NCBI RefSeq assembly: GCF_003672135.1
Contig: NC_039512.1
Location: forward strand, 6,356,874-6,420,873
DNA from: Ooceraea biroi
Taxonomy: Eukaryota > Arthropoda > Insecta > Hymenoptera > Formicidae
DNA: 64,000 nucleotides
Direction of reading: 5' to 3'
In this document: one piece after another, positions 41,383 to 52,197 of the stretch
Layout: each line of letters begins with the position of its first letter
Numbering within the stretch: position 1 is the first letter of the stretch
Notes under the pieces: model-generated
Database searches by the model: none
What the model was told of the DNA's origin: nothing
The model's input: the letters and a program-made list of their open reading frames with translations, nothing else
Made by a program: the position numbers and the translations under genes

Positions 41383-44300
41383 CCTTTGTAGAAAGCTGCG
41401 CCTCTTCGTAACGAGATTCCTCTAACGTAACTGTAAGTGGCATATTCGCATGACTCTAGGATTGTCGGACGTGTAGCCTTGACTTTCGCTCGTGTATTAG
41501 TCATACGCACGGGGCGCAGGCTAATAGTAGCGTGAATTTTTCGCTCGGCGCTTTACGATCTAACTGGTAGCCCACCCTGTCGTCAACGTCCACATAGTAC
41601 CGGTCCTAAATTACACCGTACGGTCGCTTAACGATTGCCACGCCGCTGGTGTCATGTCATTCCGCATTGCTCGACGTCGTATGAACGTGCTGTGCGCCGT
41701 TCGGCGGCGCAAGGAAATTCGATATTTCCTGCATGACGAAGTGTCTCTCCTCGTCTATCAAAAAATCTCACTCTCTCCCTTTACCACCCCCGACATGGGA
41801 CACGACGCCGGCGGGAATGGAGAACGGTGGGGGCGCACGACGCAAACAACGAGACAAGCACGTAACGAAGCGAGCCGTAAATAACGCAGACGGACAATGT
41901 TGTGAATTACGGTGGTACCGAACCCATAAACGGCATGGTTTTATGCTTGCCGCGACGAGACGCAGTCAGCCACACAGCGCGATCGTTCGCGCTTCGTTGA
42001 CGACGACGACGGCGGCAACGGACGATCCGGGACCAACCGCGTTGTCACGCCGGACGCTTTTCTTTTTCGTAATTGGTGCTTTCTCCGATGGCGACTTCTG
42101 CGACCTCGTATCCAGCCGTTCTGCCGGAATAAAGTCACTTTATTACCCGTAACGTTACGAAGTCGGACTTTTACGCGTGGGTTTTTTAGTACCTTCGCCG
42201 TAGCCAAAGTTTTATTATCAGAGGAACTGGGATATTATGGTGATTTGACGCGCGTGGCCATAAGAAAAATAAATGTGAATTTTTCATTATGAATTAATTA
42301 GCTAATAATGTGGGCTTAAACATCAATTCTGTCCTGTAGGAAGAGTCGCTTTGTTTGTTATCTAATAATAGAAATAATATTAATTTGTGTAAAGAAAAAT
42401 AATAAAAGATACCTAAGCATATAAAGGATGCCGTACACAATTGACATATAATTGACATAATCGCGAAACGAAGTGCGTTCGTCGTAGCTCGAGTCCTCGC
42501 GTCTTTCGCCGCGATCCCTCAGGAAGGTGGCTTCTCCAACCTTCACCCTACGACCACCGATAGCGCGTACCGTCGTACCAGTACCTTTATTGCCCGGCAG
42601 GAGTTACGTATCGAGCGTGGTCCGCGTGTCGGAGAGTCGAGCGGATAAGTCCGTGGAGTGGAGAGAATAATGGAAGGACTTTCTACTATCAAATAGATTT
42701 ATGGATATCCAGCCGGGTACCTACTACCGAGGTTTATATGGCCGCGAGCACGCCGTCATGCTTTATCCGCCGTTAAGCGCAGACGTCTCGCAGATATCCC
42801 GCGCGCCACGAGAGAGGCGAATATGTTTATCGCCCCGCGCGAGATCATGAGGCGGATTGACGCGGGAGGAGCGCGCGTGAAAGCGGGCCTTCATATTGTT
42901 TGGATACAGCTTTACGGAAACCCTGCATATCCGCCGCGTGTTTTACGGCTCGCCCGTCGAGTACGCCCGGGGCAACTGCGGGGTTAAATTATGGCAAGTG
43001 ATTATAATGCCATATAACGAGATAATAGCTCGCGGTGCGCAAGTTATCCAATTAAAGCTGCGTAAGAATAGCAACGTTTATTTTTCGTGCTTCATGTACA
43101 TACCGTTGACTGCTGTTTGTGATCTGTTGTAAGGTCTGCCGTAAATTACTGGGAAAATTAATTAATTTATTATGTTATATTTTGTAACGATTCTGGAGAA
43201 CAATGAAATCACTGGATACCACTGGAATATTGCTGTGCAATAAGATCGGAGGTGGGTTATTCGGAAGAAACAATGGCACCACGAATGTTGGCTCTGGAGG
43301 GAGCATCGAGATAGTCTAGCTGGATTATCTAGCGGGATTAATTTGACGATGATCAATACGTTTCGTGTACTGTCGCATCCTCGAACTCGTTTGGAGACCA
43401 CAATCGGTGGTCAATTATTCACGTGGATGACTCGACAGAAGGGCACTCAACGTTTGAACGAGATCGAAGAACAACGATACCTATCATCTAATTCTAACTC
43501 ACGATTCATGGTAGAACAACGTTGAGGTAACCGTTATAGGACGATTCATTCTCCACGAAAGCACCGCCGGTATTTATTTGCCAATGAACTCCTTGACCCT
43601 TTGATCAATAAACGGATCTTGATCTTCGATTCGATCGAAATTCTTTGGAATATATTTCACATCTTATAATATATTAATCAAGAAATATTCTAATTTCAAC
43701 GTAACAGTTTGGTCTATGTCGCGAATATAAATGCACTCTCTTTCAAGCAGTTTCCTCGAGAAGAAATATTTCTTCGGCTATAATGTTTGTCCATCTCACA
43801 TACGTGTTGTACTACAGCAACCATATATGATGCTAAGCAATCTCTGTCCAGTAAGCTGCGTTCCAGCAATTATCCGTTAGCTGGCTAAACCGGCTAAGGT
43901 TCGCAGCATCACGGAGGACCGATCTGGAGCTTCACGTTATCGCACCACATCTCGATACTTCCGTTCGCCGGAGGGCGTAATCCTGCCCTCGATCACCGCA
44001 CGATTCGCTCGTCTACGATTACACGATAAAAGTATGTAAACCTGTTCGTGAATTACTTTAAGTACATCGCCACTAAGAACTTCTTTGAGAAGATCTCCAG
44101 CAGGGCCGAACCTTGCTGTTCTGTCGTCACAGACACGTTTTAGTTCGCTCGGACGAGGTGAGAACATGCAAGAAAATTAAGTCCAGTTCATTTTTATAAG
44201 AAGATATAAATGTCGAATTGATGATTTGATATGTAAACATGAAAAACTTATGAATATAAAAAGGGATATAGAAAATAGGAACAGAGAAAGGGAGTCAGAT

Positions 44301-45268
44301 TCGTCTTGTGACATACACAGATGTAACATTTATATAATTGATATTTCCATACAAAGAATACGATAAAAAATAAAACATGTGTGTATGCAACGTCATTTTT
44401 CTTCAACGTCATGTTTGCGTTATCATTTAGCTGATTAAATTATATTTTAATGCGACCCTGCGATTTTCAGGAAGTTACACGCCATACTTTTTCTTTTATA
44501 ATCATCCCCGTTGATACTGGCAGACATCTCTTCCAATCTGCTTTACGTTAGAGACTCGGATACAGATCGCTACGATCAACGTGTTCAATATATGTAAATA
44601 TGTCTAATGTAATAAGTATTCAGACATATACGGACACACATTTATCTGATAGCTGAAATGTTTCTACTCGATAATTTAATATTCCATCCATTTGAACGCT
44701 GCTATATATTTAGCTTGCAAGATTAAACATGTAATATGATGAAATAATAGGCGAGACGTGCTTAAACCAGTTTGTCTGTTACATCGATATACGAGCGTAA
44801 AGCGCGCGAAAGGAGACAACGTCAGCGCGTAAATGCCCCGCCAATGTTTGTCCATTTTCCAACTGTTTATTTTCAAATTAACCTTCCGCGCGTGCACAAT
44901 CGCCCGCACGCCGTAATATGTGCTCCTGGCCACGTGGCCGACGCGTGTCACCTGTCTGTCACGGTTCCGTGAGTGCACGCCACCGCCACTTTCGTGGACA
45001 CCCTCCACGGTGGAGACATGGCCGACTGACCCCCAAGACCTGCTGCTGGAGGTACCAGTGGTATCGTCTCCGTCTGTTGTTTCACCATATACATACATGC
45101 AAGAGCAAAATTGAACATCAGAATTCAGGCAGGTGGCAACCCGTATTTTGCATACAGCTTTATAAACCGTAATGGAATATTATATTACTCGCAAAAGATC
45201 AGTAAAGATGCAATTTTATAATATTACTTATTATAAAAGTATTACGAACCATTTATGTGAATTACAAC
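41380..45268. other. No gene seen
   Basis: GC-rich until about 42180, then mixed, with AT-rich blocks at 42240-42440, 43130-43200 and 44170-44400. Frames are short. Nothing resembling a transposon or RNA gene was found. Confidence 0.5.
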
Positions 45269-45318
45269 GTCGAAATTTTATGTAACTGTCAAAATTGGCA
45301 GTTACATAAAATTTCGAC
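45269..45318. repeat. Perfect 20-bp inverted repeat (hairpin)
   Basis: The arm GTCGAAATTTTATGTAACTG at 45269-45288 is followed, after 10 nt (TCAAAATTGG), by its exact reverse complement at 45299-45318. The loop can add up to four more pairs, one of them a wobble. The flanks do not match each other, so the element is only about 50 bp. Possible identities are a tiny inverted-repeat remnant or a short hairpin RNA. The surrounding DNA is AT-rich and has no gene. Confidence 0.8.
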
Positions 45319-45594
45319 AAAAGTTAAAATAGTAATCTATCAAAAAACATGAAAATTGACGCGCTACAATATTATGCTATCAATATTTTGTACTTTTCTA
45401 TTAAGAACGTAATGTTGTTAATAAACATATAAACGATATATTGCCTTGAAAGGACCTATTATATATAGGAAACCGTTTAAGAATTGCGAACACCATTATC
45501 TTAAACTGGTGGAAAGATAAGACGAAGGGTAGTCGGCGTCATATGCCGAGGATTCACGCACGGTTGGCGTAGGTGCGCCCCGTCTTGGGGGCTG

Positions 45595-45835
45595 CAGGTG
45601 CAGGAGGTGCTCCTTTGGCGGATTCATGCTTGCGTGATTCCAGGAGCTAGCAGGTCCTCCGCGGAGGGCCCGTACACCAGCAGCGAGTCCTGGCACGCGT
45701 TTCTGACCGCTGGTGTTCCACGCACATATGCCAAGGAATTATGCTCGAGTGCGTCGCCTTGCTACCCCGCAGGTACCTCTTGGTGGTGGCCGCAGGTGGT
45801 GGTGCACCTTAAATCGCCACCTCGAAGCAGGTTTC
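45595..45835. promoter_or_regulatory. Second CAGGTR-rich patch
   Basis: CAGGTG at 45595 and 45793 and CAGGTA at 45770 lie together with CAGGTC and CAGGTT variants, in a GC-rich island inside AT-rich flanks. The motif class matches the 15.4-17.0 kb cluster. Regulatory function is inferred. Confidence 0.25.
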
Positions 45836-48800
45836 AGGAAGTGCCCTGCAGTGCACGAACTTCAGTTTGCTAGATGTACCTTTTAGGATGACTATTAGCA
45901 CCTATATCATCTTCATGCTTTTATGTCTAACTGTTTATCCTTCGCATTTTCCAATTAGCACGATGATACAACTAGAATCCTCTATAACATTCGATAAACC
46001 TTGATAACGATAAACCTTAAATATAAAGACCCAAGAAGCTTAAAAGAAAGAAAGAAAGGATGAGTCAAATGTTGGCTTTATTTAATTTTGTGCGTGCTCT
46101 CTGTATGAAGAATTAACGCATTACGCTGCATGAACATTGCAGCAAATATGGATGGTTATAAATAGTCGTCAGTAGACTGTGGGAGGCTGCATAAGCGCAA
46201 GACGTTTTTCATGCGGTCAGATCTTGGCGATATCCCGACGGTATTGTCGGCGGGCATTTTTGCCGGAGGGTGAAAATCGCAAATGTAAATCGTCACCGGG
46301 CTGCATGTTGATACCCACGCGTTCGGATGTTAAATGTAGAAGGATTATGGCGGTCGCGCGCGTCACGGTACCGATATTTCGAATGTATCGATGGTTGACA
46401 TCAGAGTCGGGAAGGGGTTTACGGAGGTGTTCTCCGGCGACGATGCATGTAACGAAATGGAATGGATTTACACATTAAATCACTCAAATCGCTTTTTGCT
46501 TTTTTTCCGGATGCAAGTACTACCGATCGCGCGTATTCAATGACGAAAGATAAATGGACAGATAAAAAAGAAAACGGTAATGAGAGATACGTTAAACCGC
46601 CATTGGCAGGTAACAGGAAGGTCTTCAAACAGAGCAGCCCCGTGGGATAAGCATACAAAAGTCATCGGGGTTGCTCGGAGTCAAACAATAAAATTAATTC
46701 GTGTGTCGTGTGCGCATTACCGTATCCGCCTGTTAATATCGTACGGTCGACGCAGATGTTTATGCTACTTCTTAGCTTCCCCCTTTTTATCGGATGAGTC
46801 AAATGCATTATGTATTCACGAATTAACATCATTAATATGCCAGTTTATGTGACTTATGTGCCTGCTTTAATGTTTCCAAAAAAATAAAATGTATTCACGT
46901 TATTAATATATTTTCTCATAATTCTTTTATTAACTGTAAACTCTCTGAAATATTATACAATAGTTATTTAAGAAATTTTCCCATTTCTAAGCTGTTCACG
47001 AGAGAGCTGGAAACTTATTCCTCATATTTCTCAGGACGAGTGGAAACAAGATACTCTTGTCTCGTGGAAATATCGCGTGACATCGAAAAGCTAAAGAATC
47101 CAGCGCAATTCGTCGTCGTCAGCAAGACCGAGGCGCCGCGATGTCGCTTTCATCTTGAATTCCCAAGCCGCGACACGAAATGGCCGTGTCACGACGACGC
47201 TCGACAAAGAGTCTTCGTGAAACGCTGAAAAGTGGAGCAGCTCCCTTTTCTCGCGCGGGCGAGATCAAGAAGTATCGCGCGCTCCCTTTGTTCCCTTTTT
47301 CGGTGCCGTCAGGGGGGGCTCCCATTGAAATCAAGTGTCGCGCGGGTGTTGCCAGTACCTTTCACCATGGCAACGATTGTTTCAAAGCAAGCATATGTAT
47401 GTTTCGTCGCTCCGCGTGGCTGCACGGAAACTGCGGACGCGCGCTTCTGCGTATACGCGCGTGCGTACGTGCACTACTGCGTGCTGCAACTGCAAGTGAG
47501 CGCATCGGCACGCGTCCAATGCAGGTGCATGTGACCGCGCGTCGTTCCGCTGGCAACCACTACCCGCACGATTTCCAAGATAACGGTTGACATGCGTAAT
47601 TATCGACTCTTCTAAGCAGATACGCAATTCTTTATGCGCACGCTCCGCATAACGCAGCGGCAGGTAACGCCCTGCGGTGCATCCGCGTTTCTACATCTGT
47701 CAGGTTTCGTTAGAATTTATGGTAGACGTTATTAGCGTACGCGCTGGACTACGTAACGCCATATAGTAGACCGAGGCTACCACACGATCAACCCATTAGC
47801 ACTAACCGTGTAATTCGAAAATAATTTATCCGCTTCCTTATTATCCGTGCTCGTGGCTATTATTATTTCGTAGTACGTGCGGCCATTTTCTATCGGCAAC
47901 GTTGTTATTATGTCCCGATTATGCTACATGCCACCGCGACTCGCGAGCTTATCAATCTTCATGATAAAGACGGTAGTAAATTAGACCCAATTATTATTAC
48001 TGCCTCATATACGCTGCTCTTCATTGTTATACGCACATCTTTAAAGTGCATCGTCAGCGTTAATAAACGCGATATTAAATCGCACTAATTGACAGTATTA
48101 TTGTTATGTATGCAAATAATTTTTAGATGCATCCATCAATCGATATTCGTTCGCAGTGTAATCTATAAAACAGGAGAACATATTTTGTTGTAACGGCCGC
48201 GCCTTTTCCGGACAATTTCGACGATGACTGGACGAGGGCGGAGGACTACCATTTCGTATTACGTCTCCGGTATTCTTAGTCCAACACGATTGTCGTCGAT
48301 TGGGAGTGATCACGCAATTATCGGTCTCACCACGATCGTCCTATTAACATCAATTGTCGAAGCTTGAAAGTAAGGCGAATAGGCGCGACCGGTCGCGTGG
48401 CCGGCACGCGCCTCCCCGGCGATGACAACTTCCGTCCCTCATGCCGGAAGTCGTGCCGAGTGTCGACGGCACAACTGCACAGCCTGCATTCTAGATGCAC
48501 CCGTCTCTGTACGTTGAGCAAGTGGCTGTCAACGTGCCGCGTGCGGGTGAAGCGATGTTTTTTTCTTGTGCGTAAATATCGCATTTATCGTTTGAATATG
48601 CGTGCGTCCATTTACTTTCGATGAATGGACATTTTTGTGATTGCTTCGAAAATTGCACGTGAGTTCTTTTATAATTCTGACATATTATTGTATATTAATA
48701 ATCGTATGCGTTTTAAAGAACTACATTTATAATAAATAATAGTAGAATTTTTGTTTTCCAAACATTTGCAAAAATTTCGATTTATTTATAATGTTTAGAT

Positions 48801-50551
48801 CTGTATGGCTCACTCGTTGATTCCATTTCTAGTTAGTCTCTCAACTCCGGCTAGAGACTATGCTACTGCTTTCTGGAGCAGTCACAATTGTCGCAGCCGT
48901 GCTATCTGAATGCAGCGGGATCGTGGGTGCATTAAGATCAAGATAGCGCTTATTTACGCATTCCAAGATGGCGGCAGGTGGGCCGTCATAAAAGTTAACT
49001 TGTAAGATGATATAGTGCTCGGCCGATGCTCCAGCACGGGCGCAATGCGGGAGCTGCGTCGTAATAAACGCCGTTTTATTGTGTGACCCATGATGCCGCT
49101 GCCCTTTCGTAAATAAAGCGGCGCTGCGAGAATTTCGACGTTTTTACGTTCTTGCTCGTACTAGATCATAAATATCCATAAAATGTGAAAATGAAAAATT
49201 GGACGTTTCATCGCGATCCCCGTGTCAAGCTATAAAGCAAATATCGATCTATAACGTCTATATTTCTGTCACTTAGTTCAACATATTTCAGAGACTCTAG
49301 CATTTTCAGTCTGTCAGAGAACAAAAGTTTGTAATTTTGTTTTAACAGCTTTTAACTTTTCGCACAAAAGAAATCCCAAATCCAAAGAATGCACTCGTAC
49401 AACGCACGAAGAGCGACCTGTATTTTTAACGGGATCCAACCGCGTACGCGCGATGCAAGTTCGACTTCCGCGAGTTACGACAACTCGTTTTCGAGAGTGC
49501 GAGTGCAGTTCGAGTGCAGGAAAAAGGGGGTCGCCGACCCGTGACGCATCCCCCGTCCACTCGCATGTTTCAAGGACAAAAGTCGACCTCCTTCGCGATC
49601 TTTTTCCTGGTTTCTCCCTGTCGAGCCGTCGCCGTCTACAATTTAAAGACGTTCGGGCGCGCGCGACCCTCTTTCCTGCACCAAAAAGAAAGAAGGATTT
49701 CGCGCTTCTCTCCACCCTGATGGTTCGAAAAAGTGCTTCGCGAGAGGCCGCATATATCGCGGCCGGCTAATCTAAAAATACTAAAGTCGACCTTTCCCGC
49801 GGCAAGAGTGATGGCCCCGGACGACTGCTAAATCAACGGCGAGATTGAGATGCAAATGCAGTCTCTCGCGTCCAGCGGGAGAGGAGAAGAAGGGTGCTCT
49901 GCGGCGAGAGAGGAAATGGGTTGGCGGGGGCGCGGGAAGAGAAAGAAGAAGCGAAGTCGAGGACGTTGCAAGACACGAGAAGAGCTGTGCAGAACGAGGA
50001 GATGATACAAGAGAAGAAAAACGAAAGAAAAGGAAAGAGAGACAGACAGAGCGAGAAAGAGAAAGATAGAGAGGAAAGGGGAAAGAACCACGTCGCGCGA
50101 TAACTGTGCAATTCGTGCAATTAACATTTATAATGTCTCCATCCGGCGGCGCTGACAGGACGAGCGAGTGGTCGCGCGCATAAAACGCGGAATTTAACGC
50201 CGATAATTCAATCCGGCCACAATTGTGCGTTGCCCCCGCCTTCCCCCCGATTCTTCCCCTTTGCCTGTTCTGTCCTTTCTTTACAGCGCGGGCGAAATAA
50301 CTTTATTGAATTTTACGCGTTCCAGCCAATCTCTCTATCGCAATAATTCATGCGCGATGCGCGCACGATCCAGGCGCGGAACCGGCCGATATCATGGGCC
50401 CGATCTGCCGCGGTGAGCCCGTACGCGCACGTTGCGTGCGTGCACGCGTGTGCGAGCTCGAGTGCTCACACGCATGGAAAATGGAAATAAATTGCGCGGT
50501 ATCTCGCCGTGTTCTCATCGGTGTCATCAGTCTCACGGCGCGTTCTGTACC
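45836..50551. other. No gene seen; purine tract at the right
   Basis: AT-rich at 46850-46990 and 48660-48800, GC-rich at 47200-47570. The part at 47448-47474 alternates purine and pyrimidine over 27 nt, and 50434-50454 does so over 21 nt. From 50009 to 50088 the plus strand is almost entirely GA. None of the frames here has support as a gene. Confidence 0.5.
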
Positions 50552-50597
50552 GATCAGAAAGATATCCACGTCTGGAATTTTTTGATACTTTCTGATC
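50552..50597. repeat. Short hairpin downstream of the five-exon gene
   Basis: GATCAGAAAG at 50552-50561 pairs exactly with CTTTCTGATC at 50588-50597. Four more pairs (TATC with GATA) follow after a one-base bulge. It lies about 140 bp past the polyadenylation signal, so it is probably outside the transcript. Confidence 0.5.
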
Positions 50598-50735
50598 CTT
50601 TCTGAAAAGCGTGCTATCAATGTTGAGCGTCTTTTCTGCTTGAATAAAGAAAAGCAAGATTAAAATAGTGCGTTTGAGTACTAAAAGATAAAGAGACAGA
50701 AATAACAGCACACATAAAATGGAGAAAACAATAGT

Positions 50736-50741
50736 TTTATT
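50736..50741 (-). terminator. Polyadenylation signal of the five-exon gene
   Basis: The minus strand reads AATAAA here, 67-72 nt after the TAG stop, and is followed by T/G-rich sequence. This gives the gene a short 3' UTR of roughly 90 nt. It is the only full AATAAA I saw close behind the stop. Confidence 0.6.
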
Positions 50742-50807
50742 TCGATAAATGTATCAACCTTTAAGTAAATGAAGAGGAAAGGGATTATCATATCTTATTG
50801 ATCAATT

Positions 50808-51803
50808 CTAGAATTCGTTTAATGGCAGCTTGTCTTTATCTTTGTCTCCGAGTGGCAACCATTTGTAGTGTCTTTTCTTCACTTCCTGGCGAGATATATG
50901 AAATATATTTGTGATGTTGATTCAATTATAAAATCGATGTAAGAACTTACGGAATCTACTACGGCTCCAGTTTCGTCGATCTCGCATATTTCATATCTAA
51001 AGAGTATAGTATGTACGTTATCGCCTATGGACAATTTTCTTTCACGCAAATGTTTGATTGTATTAATTTCGAAGATCTTCGTAACAACCACGTTCGTTAT
51101 CAATCCGATCCACCTTGTATTATACAAATCTAGAATTCAGAAATATAAATTGTTAAATATTATCAACAATTAGGAAACATAGATTCTTTACCTTCGTGGG
51201 CCGCACGATTTATAGTTACGTTTCCTGGAGTTGGCATGTCGTTTGGTTTACTAAGAATGTAATAATTGTAACCTGTGAAGCTTAACATATTGTTTCCACG
51301 TTGAAGAATTATCTGCAAACATATTTCAAAATATGCAAAGAATTGAATCTCTCATTCCGTTTCTCTTAATCAGTTTATAACATCGTTGATACTCACCTGG
51401 AAGTCTACTTGATTGCCGGTTGTTCGCACGCTATAGAATTCCTTGTCAAGCCATTTGAAATTTGTTTCAGACTCTATCACAAAATTGCGAATAGGCCCGA
51501 GCACTTTCAGAACTGGTACAGTGCGAAAACACTTCATCTAGTTTGCAGTAAACGATAGAATAACTTGCAGAAAGTGGCAAGTAATAACGATAATCCGATT
51601 ACCTGCGTGCCGATTGGCACAAAAATATGTCCAAGTTTATACGCGTTCGTGTCGAAGCAGTATGGTATCGGAGTATAATCGGGTACTCCGATTTCTCGAG
51701 CGACAATCGGTCCAATAATGTTCCAAGAGCGGGAGATAGATAGACTATTGGGAACACAAATTTTCCGCTTCTTCTTGATAATTAGCATACGCACCTCACG
51801 CAT
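50808..51803 (-). CDS. Five-exon gene, uncharacterised 239-residue protein
   Basis: Coding exons, in transcript order, are 51803-51603, 51537-51397, 51312-51192, 51129-50951 and 50885-50808 (TAG stop). The four introns are 65, 84, 62 and 65 bp, all GT-AG, with phases 0, 0, 1, 0. The spliced length is 720 nt, exactly 240 codons. The start is the first ATG after an in-frame TAG 15 nt upstream and sits in an insect-like ATCAAAATG context. The protein starts MREVRMLIIKKKRK, so residues 10-14 (KKKRK) form a basic, nuclear-signal-like patch. There is no signal peptide or clear membrane segment. The middle is rich in aromatic and beta-branched residues (VRTTGNQVDFQIILQRGN, SFTGYNYYILSKPNDMPTPG), suggesting a beta-rich fold. 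The tail is charged (HYKWLPLGDKDKDKLPLNEF). I do not recognise the family and assign no function. That it is a real gene is well supported by splicing and frame. Exon 1 could begin at an internal acceptor if there are further 5' exons. Confidence 0.85.
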
Positions 51804-52004
51804 TTTGATGTTAATTAACTATTTTGGTTATGGTTGTCTCTCACTCGAAAATACCATTAGTGTCAATTGTTCGTTGCATACTGCAGTCGTGAATATCGTT
51901 GCATCAGATGAAAGTATTGATCAATTATATGTACAATAAGTATTGCATAATTTTGAAAGTTTGATAAAACGCAAATAAACTAATTTTCTTCAAACATTTT
52001 ATCT

Positions 52005-52010
52005 TTTATT
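52005..52010 (-). terminator. Possible polyadenylation signal after the 52.0-kb frame
   Basis: AATAAA on the minus strand begins four bases after the TAA stop of the 60-codon frame. A T/G-rich stretch (TTTATTTGCGTTTT) follows about 30 nt on, as expected of a 3' end. The region is AT-rich, so a chance hexamer is possible. Confidence 0.35.
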
Positions 52011-52014
52011 TTAA

Positions 52015-52197
52015 TTACATTTTTTCTCGGGAATTACTACTTGAATTTTCTATATTTGGTTCATGTTCACGTGCACTGCCACGCGATTCACCAAGTATTG
52101 CCAGGAAGAAAAGTTGACCGAGCATTTCATGGAAATACTTGAGAGTTCCAAATCGACTTAAATGATATCGGTCTGGTCGATCGATCATCAGACACAT
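52015..52197 (-). CDS. Short open frame or terminal exon, 60 residues
   Basis: The minus strand has an open frame beginning MCLMIDRPDRYHLSRFGTLK, followed by a hydrophobic stretch (LGQLFFLAILG) and a polar tail ending SSSNSREKM. It stops at TAA, and an AATAAA follows after 4 nt (52005-52010), then a T/G-rich stretch. The ATG lies directly after an AAAAG that could be a splice acceptor, but there is no pyrimidine tract before it. The frame is open a further 11 codons upstream, to a TGA. It could be the last exon of a gene lying to the right, a short peptide gene, or chance. It cannot be joined in frame to the 51.8-kb exon with the donors and acceptors I tried. I do not recognise the sequence. 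Confidence 0.35.
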   Translation of the reverse strand: MCLMIDRPDRYHLSRFGTLKYFHEMLGQLFFLAILGESRGSAREHEPNIENSSSNSREKM

